64,000 nt of DNA from assembly GCA_914767885.1 (NCBI GenBank), contig CAJZBQ010000044.1:496001-560000 (forward strand), given 5' to 3'. The stretch comes from Blepharisma stoltei (lineage: Eukaryota > Ciliophora > Heterotrichea > Heterotrichida > Blepharismidae). A model generated the notes under the pieces. That model worked only from the letters and a program-made list of their open reading frames with translations, searched no databases and was not told where the DNA came from. Below, piece by piece: positions 11,073 through 21,605 of the stretch (within the stretch, counting starts at the first letter, position 1; every line of letters begins with the position of its first letter). The position numbers and the translations under genes are program-made.

Positions 11073-11640
11073 ATATTTATTAAAGATATAATTTAGCTTA
11101 AGATACGCTATCGATATAATTATATCAATAGTAGGTTTGGACTTTGGGAATATCTGGAAATTTGTAAAAAATTTATAGACTTAATTATCTAAATTCTAAG
11201 CCTTTATTATAACTCCAGTTCAATTATATGCTTAAAAATCAGAATAATTTCCAAAATAATTACTTAATTGATTTATTCTAAATTGACAGCCATCAAGCTT
11301 CTAAATTATTATCAACGTCTTAAATCCCTTAGCAAATTAGCTAAAAATCAATATTTACATTGAAAAATAATCCTCAACCCCAGGAAATTTTATTGACCAT
11401 ATGAAAAATTTGAATTTCCCATATTTTAGAATTTAAAAAGAATCTAAGTCAAAATAACTTCAAATTTAACACCTTTGAGCAGTCTGAAAGTATTTTAGAA
11501 TATTTTTTATTAATACAAAATCATATCAATCAGTAATGCAGACAAAAACCATCAAAGATCCTCTAATGCTTTTATTTGCCTAATACAATTATTTATTTCA
11601 AGCTAATAATTTAAAGTTTAGCAAATAATTAAATATTAGC
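11073..11640. other. intergenic, AT-rich
   Basis: I see no gene, repeat end or structured element in this AT-rich spacer. Confidence 0.4.
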
Positions 11641-11942
11641 CTAAATAAATAAAAATGAGACCAAATATAATATAAGGCAATAGAGCATATACTCCACATA
11701 AACTTTTTCTTCAGTTTTCCCTGAGCTTTTATTCTCTAATTGCATCCTCAAGCACAAGCACGCTGCTAATACTGCTGTTCCAATGCTACAAAAAAAAGCT
11801 GATAGAAATGCATTGAATGGAAAGCTTCCAGCAATTTTCATATAAATATACTGAATTGTTGTCAAAATTAAGTTGAAAGAATAAAAAGATTAATTAGCTT
11901 CGTTCTTTTCTAAGTCTCCTTTGAGTATTTCTCCTTTAGCAT
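11641..11942 (-). pseudogene. DAD1/OST2-like oligosaccharyltransferase subunit, broken
   Basis: The C-terminal half (AGSFPFNAFLSAFFCSIGTAVLAACLCLRMQ, here given in part) has the DAD1/Ost2 core FPFNAFLSxF and its two hydrophobic segments, and ends in TAA. The N-terminus (KEKYSKET, KRTKLINLFILST) matches the family start but lies in another frame and carries a TAG between ET and KR. There is no GT within the break to allow a mini-intron. DAD1 is a small ER membrane subunit of the N-glycosylation complex. This copy looks like a pseudogene unless the assembly has an indel. Confidence 0.6.
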
Positions 11943-11982
11943 TTAAAAGACTCTTGCATGGAATTTATTACTTAGGAAGCCA

Positions 11983-12492
11983 ATGACCGCTAAACCTGAA
12001 AAATTACTAAAATATATAGAACTCTGTTGGGAGAGAGAAGCCGGTCTGCCCATGTATCTAATTGGGGCAAATGAAATGTGCTGAGCTACTGGTACAATCT
12101 TTCGGCTTAGGACTCGCTCCAATTCACAAATGGGTGTAAATTCATCAGGCATCTGTTGAATCACCAAAATGCCGATACTGTGGTGCTGAAGTTGAAGATG
12201 AAATTCATGTAATTGAATTATGCAAGACTTATGAAGAAAGTAGAGTTAAGATTATCAAGTATTTATCAGAACTGTTAATGGAAGATTTCTCTCAGATGAC
12301 TCTGAGCGAGATAATCTTGTGTAGTTGGAAATTTGAAAAGATTTTGAAGCTGAAACATAGGGAAAAAAATTGGAGAATAAATGGAAGGATTAGACTTTTC
12401 CTTCGGGAAGTTGTAAAAACTAGGAAATTATTAGGGGATAAATTTGGTCCGAATTAAATGGATGATAAAATCATAAAATAATAATAATAATA
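11983..12492 (+). mobile_element. 5'-truncated non-LTR retrotransposon (LINE) 3' fragment
   Basis: A 16 bp target duplication (ATTACTNAGGAAGCCA) flanks it at 11967-11982 and 12493-12508, and it ends in an AATAAT-type tail. The last open stretch encodes a CRYCGAEVEDEIHVIELC zinc knuckle (C-x2-C-x8-H-x4-C) followed by a basic C-terminus. That is the typical end of a non-LTR reverse transcriptase. The 5' part is out of frame with it, so the copy is dead. Confidence 0.75.
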
Positions 12493-12696
12493 ATTACTGA
12501 GGAAGCCATTTAATAATTATATTAGAAATATTAATTATGATCCTGCATACATACATTTGATATCAGGCTTAAAGAAATGCCAAATTGTTTGCATAGCATA
12601 TGAATAGAGCCTATCAAAGACCATAGCTCATAAGTACCTCCAATCCCATATATCAAAATTAAGCCCTTATACATTATTGAAACTACTATCTCAAAT

Positions 12697-13581
12697 CTAC
12701 AGACAAATATACAGCCTAGCAATTTTATTTTTAGTAAATATATTTGGAGCTCTTTTTATAGACTCTCGGACATCTTTTACACTATGTAAGGAGTTTAAAA
12801 ACGGCAATAATTTATGCAGCTCGCAGTCAGTCATATCTCCATATCAGCTTGATATTAAAATCCCATTATCTTTTTGATTAGAAATGCAGCTTCACGAATT
12901 ATCAATAATGATTATATCTTTTAAATTTCGGTTGGAGAAAATCCGTAAGTCTTTTACTTTATATCTCCCTTTGTGGACGCAGCTTTCTCTATATATTCTT
13001 CTTGCAAAATACTTATGCTCTGGATCTAGCGAATCCAAGACGGGATCTGCATAGAATGAATTTGAAGCTGTAAAAACAAAAACTTCAAAATTCTTGTTCA
13101 CTTCGTGTAAAAATTCTCTTGTAAAAGGGCGAATTTTTAGACCAAGTCTTTCAATCGTACCATTTGGTAGCTTGATTTTGATAATAATATCATTTTTATC
13201 AATATATTTTGAGCAGTGAACCAGAGTTTCATCCAAGTCTAAAATAATTGTTTTAGGAAACTTGCTATGAGGAAGCGCTATTCTTTTTCTCACAATTTCT
13301 TCAAGTTCGTTATCGAAATTCTTCCTATGCAGGTTGATTGGAATTCTTTCTGAGTTATCACACATATTATTTGATTTTTCTGGCAAAAAATTTCTGGGGC
13401 TGAATACTGCTGGCTTGTAAAGAGAATGGAGAGGGTATTGTTTTGGCTTATAAAAGCCACTTAATGTAATAGATGGCAAAAAAGCTTTATCGTTTTGCAG
13501 ATTTATTTCAGATAGATTTACTGAAGGAAGAATTTGGTCTGAGGCTTCCAGTTTTGGTTTTTGCTCTAAAATGTTTGGCAT
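12697..13581 (-). CDS. SCP/FCP1-type (HAD) phosphatase 1
   Basis: This is a 294-residue frame from the ATG at 13579-13581 to TAG at 12697, with two TGA codons read as Trp. The NLI/SCP-type catalytic motif TIILDLDETLVHCS (DxDxT) is followed by the insert region, FVFTASNSFYADPVLDSLDP, and the late motif IIIIDNSWSC. The C-terminal 60 residues continue the fold (NGILISSWYGDMTDCEL). Related enzymes dephosphorylate Ser/Thr of the RNA polymerase II CTD or other targets. The N-terminal 100 residues are low-complexity. The frame stays open some distance upstream of the chosen ATG. A paralogue lies at 24304-26061. Confidence 0.85.
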
Positions 13582-13847
13582 TGACGAAGTTCCATTATTT
13601 ACAATAGTCAACCCTTCATTTAGGGGCAGCGAAGATTTTCTTCAATCCCTAATTGTTGCATTAGCTTGTATCGATCTGTTAAATGTTGGATGCCTCTCTC
13701 CAAGTCTGCTAGTAAATAAATTTGAAAAGGAATGAGAATTTTTCCCTGAATTACAATTTGACATATTTTAAATAATGAATTATCAGTATTATACAAAAAA
13801 AGCTGTGTAAAAAGGTAACTCTTTGGCAATATAAGATCCTGTAATAT

Positions 13848-15262
13848 CTAACTCCCCCCCCCCCCCCTCCGTGAGCGAACAAAAAAATTTTGTTCGCTCA
13901 CGGAGGGGGGTTAATTTTTTTTTTTTAAAAAAAATTTATATATAAATTTTATAAAAAAATATTTTTTTCGAAATTAAAAAAATCCTAATTTGCAAAAATT
14001 GGGAAGCAAATATTAATTTAATTTGCAAAATTTATGTTTTAAAACGCAATTTGTTTAAAATTAAACAGAATTAGCTCTAGATTTCATTATACTAATTATC
14101 ACTTATATATCAAAATTTTTTTCCATTAAAATTTTTTCTATTAAAAAAATTTTTGTTCACTCACGGAGGGTGGGTTTTTGGTCAAAAAATGGCGATTTTT
14201 CTAATGGTTTTGTTCGCTCACGGAGGGGGGGGGGGGGGAGTAAGAGAAAAATAGCCCATGATGGTTCATCCGACTATGCATTTTTTCAATTGTAATTCCA
14301 TCTTTATTTTTCGCAATTTTTTCAGCAAAAAACTCAGCAAGTCTCCTTCTCTTGATATTGACCGCATCGAGATGGTTAACAAATAAGCTAAGCCCGTGCT
14401 TTCCTGGCTCTTTTGGGGTAATTAATGGTGCCACTTCATCACTTAAGCACTCTTGGTTTGTCCGAATTTCCAAAAATCCGACTTCATTATGTGACCCTGA
14501 TAAAACATCAAGGAATAAATAATTTCTTAAAATATTGGCTTCATCTCATAGGATTTTGTAGAATGCTTTGATAAACAGCTGAATTACATTTGGCCTTATA
14601 GAGTATAGTTCAGGATACTCTAGCATTAACTTAATATGAGAATCCCCTATATTGTTTGGATCAGAAATAACGTCTAATAAGTCGTCGATAAGTGTTTTTC
14701 TTGGATTCATTATATCTAATCCTTCTACTGAAAGTTCTCGTTCTATATGAGAAATAGAATAGTCATCAGTGCACATATAAAAATGCTCTGAATCCATAAG
14801 ACTCAGCCAGTCTTCTAAGTAGCGATCAACATCATCCTGATCCAAAGATTTTTCTGTAATATCTTCAAATACAAGTAAAGCCAAAATAAATTCACCAGCA
14901 TCCCCGCCTGGCGTCCCTAAGATTTCTCTATTAATTCTTCCATCTAAACAGCCAAATGAATTTTTACTAGATTTCACATAAGTAAAATTCTTACTTGAAA
15001 GCTTTTCGCTGACGGTTTCATAACTAGCTCCCTCTCCTTCTTTATCCTGAGAAAGCTTGATTTTACTTGGATGACATTTTACCCCTTCAATTTTTTTAAC
15101 AGCCACATCAGAGCAGTCACATGCAATTTTATAATTTTCATCGTAAACTTGCAAATTACTTTCAAACTTTTGATAGTCATCGTCAGTTTTTTCTAGGCCT
15201 ATATTTGTATTTAATTCAATAGCTGCTTGCACGATAATCCCTAACAAAATTGCAAACTTCAT
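13848..15262 (-). CDS. predicted secreted protein of unknown function; stop codon formed by MITE excision
   Basis: Starting at MKFAILLGIIVQAAIE, a probable signal peptide, the frame runs 340 residues with one TGA (Trp) at about 14551. The mature part is acidic with several Cys residues (ACDCSDVAVKKIEG) and a helical middle; I recognise no domain. At codon 340 a family-1 MITE interrupts the gene. Excision joins FFS to a TAG at 13848-13850, so the natural stop appears only after excision. Unexcised DNA would add YSPPPP and then stop inside the element. The open frame farther downstream (13620-13829) may be chance or part of another gene. Confidence 0.65.
13851..14242. mobile_element. family-1 MITE, full length, 392 bp
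   Basis: This TA-bounded copy lies between TA 13849-13850 and TA 14241-14242, with long C and G runs at the ends. The left terminal repeat is immediately followed by its own inverted copy, forming a back-to-back palindrome around AAAAAAATTTTG. The right end has a second, subterminal copy of the TTCACTCACGGAGGGTGGG motif about 50 bp inside. It is nearly identical to the copy at 24557-24952, in opposite orientation. Confidence 0.92.
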
Positions 15263-15377
15263 AATTAGACATTTACGTTAATTAATTCCTGAGCATAAAT
15301 GAGAAGTAGCCTGGTATTTTATATAGTATCTATTGAGTGGGCAATTATATTGATTTTATAATAAATTATTATATCAA

Positions 15378-16049
15378 TTATAAAATAAAGTCTCTTACGC
15401 CGTTTCTATTCTCCTTTTTAGAGCTGCTTTGTGTTGATGAGTTTAAATACGGGGATTTCGGTCTTATTTTTCTTGCTGACCTAGGTCTTGATTTTTCTTC
15501 TGAAGAGTTGTCAATTAGTTCTCTTCTTGGAGTCGGAGTTGTTAACCCATCCTTCATAAATCAAGGCGAAGATTTTGTTGTATAAGGAGATATATCTTTT
15601 TCTTTTCGTTCATGTGTAGAAGCAGTTGTAGGTCGACTTGAATACTCTGTTAAGACAGCATTTATGTCCACTTTTCAATTTGGGTCCACAATGCTTGGCT
15701 GCTTATTTTTTGACACAAATCTGGGATCAAAAACAATATGATTTCCAATATAATAGTATCCATTATTCGAGGTATCTTTTGCTGCATGAAGTTGTTTATA
15801 TACAGGTGTGTTTTTTACTTTAAGCCTTCCTATTGTATTGTAATTAGCATCATATGCTCCTGGCCCAACTCTGAAGCCAGTTCGTCTTGCTTCCACTTCA
15901 TATTGCATAAACCGTTTGCTTATAGGAAAATCTTGATGACCTTTTGTAGGAGTTGTTGATAAAGATCTACCATCACAGGTTACTTGTGGATTATAAAAGT
16001 CTGGAGTTCTTTCCTTTGGGCTCCTAAAACCTAGATCTGTTGGCCTCAT
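15378..16049 (-). CDS. SHIPPO/STPG-like ciliary protein candidate
   Basis: The 223-residue frame runs from the ATG at 16049 to TAA at 15378, reading TGA twice as Trp. It contains VGPGAYD, resembling the PGPxxY core of sperm-tail PG-rich (SHIPPO) repeats, in a basic Ser/Thr/Pro-rich chain. The C-terminal third is low-complexity (KKRSRPRSARK-type). Such proteins bind microtubule walls in cilia. With one clear repeat only, the assignment is tentative. Confidence 0.6.
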
Positions 16050-16167
16050 TTTTGCAGTTAATCTTATAATGAGAATATTTTATATTAGTTTTTCTTTCGG
16101 AAGTGACTGAGAAATCGTTAGCTCAAGCAATGATCCCAAACTTATTTGTTAGATAATCACCATAAAT

Positions 16168-16572
16168 ATGTCAACTTCGAAGCTCTGGCTTAATCCTCCT
16201 CGTGGAGGTGGTGTTGTTTTTGTAGAGCCTACAATCAACAATACAGCTTATTACAAATGGGGCAATCATAGACAAAGAGTGTGGAGATTTCCTCAGAATA
16301 CCGCAACAGATCTTCACCCTATGGCACGTCATTGGCTCATGGACTATACTTATGGGAAAGGCTTGATTGTTCATCAGCGCTCTCACTATACACTGAATCA
16401 GAACTATATTAGGAAACCATTCACAAAAGAGTGGCTCCAAGCTATTTATTGGAAGCAAGCTCCTGGAAAAATTTATCTGATTCCATGGCTTTTATTCATA
16501 TATGGAGCAGGTGCATGCGGCATGAGAGCTTATGACAACTCAGCTTATGATTACTTTTATTTCACTGATTAA
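16168..16572 (+). CDS. small single-pass membrane protein
   Basis: This is a 134-residue protein, rich in aromatic residues and Arg (YKWGNHRQRVWRFPQN). It has one likely membrane helix near residues 104-122 (KIYLIPWLLFIYGAGACGM). The composition resembles lineage-specific mitochondrial complex subunits of ciliates, but I recognise no family. It starts at ATG 16168 and stops at TAA 16570-16572, 19 bp before a family-2 MITE. Confidence 0.7.
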   Translation: MSTSKLWLNPPRGGGVVFVEPTINNTAYYKWGNHRQRVWRFPQNTATDLHPMARHWLMDYTYGKGLIVHQRSHYTLNQNYIRKPFTKEWLQAIYWKQAPGKIYLIPWLLFIYGAGACGMRAYDNSAYDYFYFTD

Positions 16573-16592
16573 GCTCATTAAGTAAACCCTTA

Positions 16593-17134
16593 CTCCCCCC
16601 CATCCTTATCGAATGATTGACTGTAAAATTTCCTAAAAATTGGGGAAATTAACCCCATCCTTGATCGAACGATTTCCATATCATGCAAATTTTTATATAT
16701 ATAAAAATATATTAGTTATCAAAAGCTTGGGAAGATGTACCTAATGAAGTTATTTTCAAAGACTTTGAGACGACAGAAAGCTGCGGAATCAACCATCCGA
16801 AGTGATTTAATCATCAGCCTAGGCCTAAAAACTCAATAATCTAAAAAATAGAGATTCTTTAAAATGTTAAAAAAAATAAATTAATTCAGTAAGGAAAAAA
16901 TTAAAATTTATACAGTTTAAAGGGGTACTAATAAATCAAAATATTAAAAATTGGTATTTTTATGAAATTAATTCAATTTTTTGCTGTAAAAATAATTATT
17001 AAATGCTCTTAACCCTCTTATTTAAAATTAAAAAAAAATATATATATAAATATTTTTTCCCGAAAAAATTTTTTTTAATCCCCATCCTTGATCGAACGAT
17101 GGCGAGTCGTTCGATCAAGGATGGGGGGGAGTTA
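16593..17134. mobile_element. family-2 MITE, full length, 542 bp
   Basis: TA-bounded (TA 16591-16592 and 17133-17134). The left end is CTCCCCCCATCCTTATCGAA and the right end TTCGATCAAGGATGGGGGGG. The right terminal repeat forms a palindrome with an inner inverted copy (CCATCCTTGATCGAACGA, short spacer, TCGTTCGATCAAGGATGG). The left end has an inner copy of the motif about 70 bp in. It is intergenic. Confidence 0.9.
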
Positions 17135-18054
17135 AAGGAAAAAATAATTAAGGACTTTAAGATTTAAATACAAATATTTATCCAATAAAAAGCACGATAG
17201 ATTTCTCATGCTTTTGCGTTCTGTGATATTGAAGAATCAAGTCACAGTAAGTGCCATAGCCTATTGGATTCAATTCGTTTAAGAGATGATTCCGAAAATT
17301 ATCTCAAAAATTTTAATTAGATCTGATGATTAAAACCGCAAACACCTCACACTTATTCGCATGAATAATATTTTTACAGCAGAAATCCAAAATTTAAGAT
17401 TTCAAATAGCTGACTGAATTGTACTGCAAGCCAAATTAATTTCTGATATTTAAAATATTTTGGATTTGAATGGGAGGATAAAGACTGATTAATCACTTGC
17501 CCGGAATAATTAGGCTCATAGCTAAAAAGATTATGCTCATGAAATTAAATCAGATTTTTGCTTGATAATTTCTTCAATTTTGTAGTATTATAAGTCATTT
17601 ATTTAGTTTTATGGATAATTTATACTATTTTATGTTTGTATTGCTTAAATTTTGTGTTTTTACAGATTTCAACCTCTTTTTTATCTATATAAGCCGCTCA
17701 ACACATTCTTTCATCTTATTCTAATATTACTATAAATTATAAAAATTTTAAGAAATTGAAAACTTAATCATAAATTCACTAATAGTTTTGTCTTCTCAAA
17801 TCGTGTTTCAACTCTCACAAAAATAATCAATAACAAAAAAATTTGTGAGGAGATGTGCTCTCCATCTAACTAAAGCTATCAAAGACTTAGTTCTGAAGGG
17901 TTTTAGGCGTTTCTAATATATGTATCTAGATATCTATTGTTTTACTATTCTTAAAGAAAGAAATTTATCATAGGCTCAGGCAACTTGTTTCATAACGGTT
18001 TTGCCCTATTCACTGATCCAATTTTCAGTGACGTAATTAAAGAAATTCGCATAA
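17135..18054. other. intergenic, 0.9 kb
   Basis: This AT-rich spacer shows no recognisable gene. The last bases before the next start contain TGACGTAATTA (about 18028-18038), which recurs at the same place before the second enoyl-CoA isomerase copy and could be a promoter element. Confidence 0.4.
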
Positions 18055-18765
18055 ATGTCCGAACTCGTTCAAGAGGGAAATATCTTTATTCTCTCCATTC
18101 CCATATCCTTTATGATTCCAAGAGTTGAAGAAATCCACAAGCTTCTCGACATCGTAGAGAATCATGAAGGACCAACAGCTTTAATTATAACCTCAAAACA
18201 CCATAAAATTTTTTCAGCTGGAATGGACCTTAAATACATGCAAAAGCATGGTGCTTGAACAGGCCTTTCAATATTTTCTGCACTTATGGGACTTTATGGA
18301 AGGCTTTTATCCTTTAAAGTGCCTACAATAGCAGCACTGAATGGGCATACGATAGCTGGGGGTTTAATTTTCGCACTTTCAGTAGACTATAGAATTATGG
18401 CGAGAGGCAAATTCACTATAAAAATGACTGAATTAGGCTTAGGAGCAGTTATTCCTAGAGGTGGGAATGTGGTGCTGTCTACAAAGTTAACTCCCTCAGT
18501 GCATAGAGATCTTGTATTAAGGTGTAAAGAATATTCATGTGAGGAAGCTTTAGCGAACAATATTGTTGATGAGCTTGTTGAATCTCAAGATTTAATGATA
18601 AGAGCTAGAGAATTAGCAAATGAATTGGCAAGCTTAGGAGAGAAAAAAGATGTTTATATATGCGTTAAAAAGAGCATGTATTATGATACAATTGATATAA
18701 ACTTAAAAGCAGAAATTAAGAAAATTGAATGGAAAATAATGGGTAAAGAAGAGTCTAAACTTTAA
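18055..18765 (+). CDS. peroxisomal enoyl-CoA isomerase/hydratase-like protein, copy 1
   Basis: A 236-residue crotonase-fold protein. Oxyanion-hole motifs IFSAGMDL and NGHTIAGG are present, as is TELGLG with the Glu expected in delta3,delta2-enoyl-CoA isomerases. These enzymes act in beta-oxidation of unsaturated acyl-CoA. The protein ends in SKL, a canonical peroxisomal targeting signal. One in-frame TGA (18256) encodes Trp where copy 2 has Gly. It is the first of three tandem paralogues on this strand. Confidence 0.88.
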
Positions 18766-19262
18766 AACTTAATAAGTTTAAGATGATTCGTTACAAAATT
18801 TTAATATTAAAATGAATTCTTTGGTATTTTTATCGTATTTGTCAAAATTGCTATTTATTTTTTGGAAATAATTTATAGTATATTGGCTAAACTGAAGCTT
18901 TCTTATTATTCGTTACGGATTTGGCATGCTGTTTGGTAAATAAACGAGTAAAAAAAAATTTAATAAATTTTGCAGTTTAGATATTCTTTCTCCTTCTGAA
19001 AACGAACTCATTCAGCGAGCAAAATTTATAAATTAAAGTGAAACAATTTTGTTAATGAGCAAAATTAAATAAAAATTTTTAATTATTTTAATATAAGAAA
19101 TTATTAAATAAGCTAAAAATTTTTTAAAAAATCATATTAAAAAAAGTGCTAGAAATTAGAATTATATTAAACACAAATTTTAATTAAATTACACCTATAA
19201 GATTTTTTAAATATTTTTATTTTTACAGCTTTACTTCAGCTCTATAAATACTTTATATATAT
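18766..19262. other. convergent intergenic spacer, AT-rich
   Basis: This is AT-rich spacer between isomerase copy 1 and the oppositely oriented zinc-finger gene. It has short fragments reminiscent of MITE interior (AAATTTATAAATT-type) but no terminal repeats that I can define. Confidence 0.35.
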
Positions 19263-19859
19263 TTACATATGTATATTTTTTTCAAACTCTGCATCTTTGA
19301 GATGGACTTGGTCTATGTGGCTTGCCAAAGTATACTTATTATATTTTGACACTCCACAATATTTACAAACAACTCTGGTTGATTTTTCATGGACTTGTCT
19401 TTCATGAAACCTCAAGGCATGCTTATGCTTGAAAGCTTTTCCACATTTTTCGCACTTAACCTTCTTTTTTCTATTTATATGTGCTCTTCCCATATGTTGT
19501 TGCAAGCCTTTTTGGCTTTTGCAAGATTTTAAGCATTTTGGACAAGAAATTCCAGAAAAAACTGGATTTTCAAGTGAAGGAGAATCAACAATGGGGCTGT
19601 AGTCTAAATGCAAATCAGAATAATCATCAACTCCGAGCTCAATATCTAATAAGCCAATTGTCTCATTATCCAGCTTAAATTCTTGAACAAGATGCTCTCT
19701 AAGATCTTTAGGAGATTTAAAAATTTGTTTACATAATTTACATATATTGGTCTTTAGGCAGCATTGATCAGAAAGCACTATTGGGAGAGCTTTTACATCG
19801 GTTTCTTGAAGGGAAAGTGAATGGGAAGCATTCAAAGTTGTCGTCGAATCAAAATCCAT
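19263..19859 (-). CDS. C2H2 zinc-finger protein 1
   Basis: Starting at MDFDSTT, the protein is about 198 residues. It has four finger-like units: CKLCKQIFKSPKDLREHL (degenerate), CPKCLKSCKSQKGLQQHMGRAH, CEKCGKAFKHKHALRFHERQVH and CKYCGVSKYNKYTLASHIDQVH. C-x2-C...H-x3-5-H spacing suggests nucleic-acid binding. It shares its layout with the genes at 22681 and 28360, so the three are paralogues. The upstream in-frame TTG is not a likely start. Confidence 0.85.
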   Translation of the reverse strand: MDFDSTTTLNASHSLSLQETDVKALPIVLSDQCCLKTNICKLCKQIFKSPKDLREHLVQEFKLDNETIGLLDIELGVDDYSDLHLDYSPIVDSPSLENPVFSGISCPKCLKSCKSQKGLQQHMGRAHINRKKKVKCEKCGKAFKHKHALRFHERQVHEKSTRVVCKYCGVSKYNKYTLASHIDQVHLKDAEFEKNIHM

Positions 19860-20342
19860 CTTTGTTACAAAGGCGTTGCTGTATAAAAATGTATTTACTG
19901 AAAAAATTCTTTTAATTTCCAAAAATATTAATTTTGATTTTATTAGGCCTGAAACGTTGCATAATTATCATTTCAATTTAAGCACAGCTTTAAATTATAA
20001 AGAAATTGAAAAGCAATAAAAATAAATGGCAAAAAAGAGAGCTTAGGAAAAATGAAATATCTCTGACTGACAAATCAAAATGAAACAATAAGAAAACAGC
20101 TTTTATGATGATATTTGAAAAAGATTTTTGGAATGTTTAGTGTCGTACTCACTATTTATTAATTAATTTTAGATATTTTTTAAAATTTCATACTTAATTC
20201 AGAAAGCTGTTAATTTCAATCAATCAAATCAACAACACTCTTATCTCTTCAAATTACAACGAGATAATCAATTTTATCAATCTAATTTTCATTATTTATA
20301 AACCCACAAATATTAATGACGTAATTATATAAATTTACATAA
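19860..20342. promoter_or_regulatory. divergent promoter region, zinc-finger 1 / isomerase copy 2
   Basis: This region separates two divergently transcribed genes and must hold both promoters. TGACGTAATTA occurs about 25 bp before the ATG at 20343, as it does before copy 1. Its role is an inference. Confidence 0.35.
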
Positions 20343-21059
20343 ATGTCCGAATTAGTTCAAGAGGGAAATATCTTTATTCTCTACATTCCAATATCATTCT
20401 TAATTCCAAAAGTTGAAGAAATTCATAGATTGCTTGATATTGTAGAGAGGCATGAAGGGCCAACAGCTTTAATTATTACTTCAAAACACCCTAAAATATT
20501 TTCTGCAGGAATGGACCTTAAATATATGCAAAAGCTCGGAGCAGGTCATGGGCTTCCAATATTTGCTGCACTAATGGGACTTTATGGAAGACTTTTATCT
20601 TTTAAAGTGCCTACAATAGCAGCTCTTAATGGACACACAATTGCAGGGGGTTTGATGCTTTCCCTTTCTTTAGATTATCGAATAATGGCAAAAGGCAAAT
20701 TTACTATGAAAATGTCAGAATTATCCCTAGGATTAGTCTTACCAAGGGGTGGTGCGACTTTATTATCAACAAAGCTCGGCCCTGCCACATATCGAGATCT
20801 TGTGCTAAAATGTAAAACATTTTCAGCTGAAGAGGCTTTAGCAAAAAATATTATCGATGAGCTAGTTGAGCCTCAGGATTTAATGAAACGAGCTAGAGAG
20901 CTAGCAAATGAGTTATCAAGTCTAGGAGATAAAAAGGATGTTTATGAATGCGTTAAAAAAAGCATTTATTATGATGCAATTGAAATAACTTCAAAAGCAG
21001 AAATAAGAGACATTGAATGGAAAACCATGGGTATGGAAGTTCCTAACTCCCATCTTTAA
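20343..21059 (+). CDS. peroxisomal enoyl-CoA isomerase/hydratase-like protein, copy 2
   Basis: A 238-residue paralogue of copy 1 with IFSAGMDL, NGHTIAGG and MSELSLG. The C-terminus SHL is a variant peroxisomal targeting tripeptide. No internal TGA. It is collinear with copies 1 and 3 without gaps except near residue 68. Confidence 0.88.
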   Translation: MSELVQEGNIFILYIPISFLIPKVEEIHRLLDIVERHEGPTALIITSKHPKIFSAGMDLKYMQKLGAGHGLPIFAALMGLYGRLLSFKVPTIAALNGHTIAGGLMLSLSLDYRIMAKGKFTMKMSELSLGLVLPRGGATLLSTKLGPATYRDLVLKCKTFSAEEALAKNIIDELVEPQDLMKRARELANELSSLGDKKDVYECVKKSIYYDAIEITSKAEIRDIEWKTMGMEVPNSHL

Positions 21060-21605
21060 ATTGGAATAAAATATATGTAAAATTTCCATTTTTTGGTACT
21101 TTAAGAAAGTTTAATTGGAACAATTTTATAGGCAAAAATATTAATTTTTATAAAATTAGATTGGCCTAATTTAATAGAAAAAAGTGCAAGTCAAGTATTA
21201 TTTAACGCTGTATCATTAAATCTTTTGAATAATTAATCATAAAATAAATTAAAATTCATAATACTGCTTTCATCTATTTTAAAAATTTTTAAAAAAAATT
21301 AAAACTCTTTTAATTGGAACTATTTTTTTTTAATTTTTACAGGGGTAGTAAACTTTAAATGTTTAAGCAAATTTTAATTAATTCGCTTTGGAATTAATGC
21401 TTAAATAATCAAAAAACCTTTGATACTTTTTTGATAAAATTATAGCATTTATTCTGAAACAATAAAATTTATCATCTTGTTATTTATTGTTTCTTTGTAA
21501 TATTTTACCCCTTTTTATTCGAAATTATCATCTTAATTTAAAAAACTTCTGAACTTAAATTAATTAACTGCCGTTTTATCCGTGTGGATATAATTAAGAA
21601 TATAA
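21060..21605. other. intergenic between isomerase copies 2 and 3
   Basis: AT-rich spacer. I find no zinc-finger gene or remnant here, and no mobile element ends. Confidence 0.4.

Noticed and set aside
12531-12722. 63-codon minus-strand frame after the phosphatase
   Set aside because: It overlaps the phosphatase 3' end, has no ATG-supported homology, and adjoins the LINE insertion; I could not support it as a gene.
13851-13920. Long C and G runs as G-quadruplex regulatory sites
   Set aside because: They are the terminal repeats of MITEs, present at every copy regardless of gene context.
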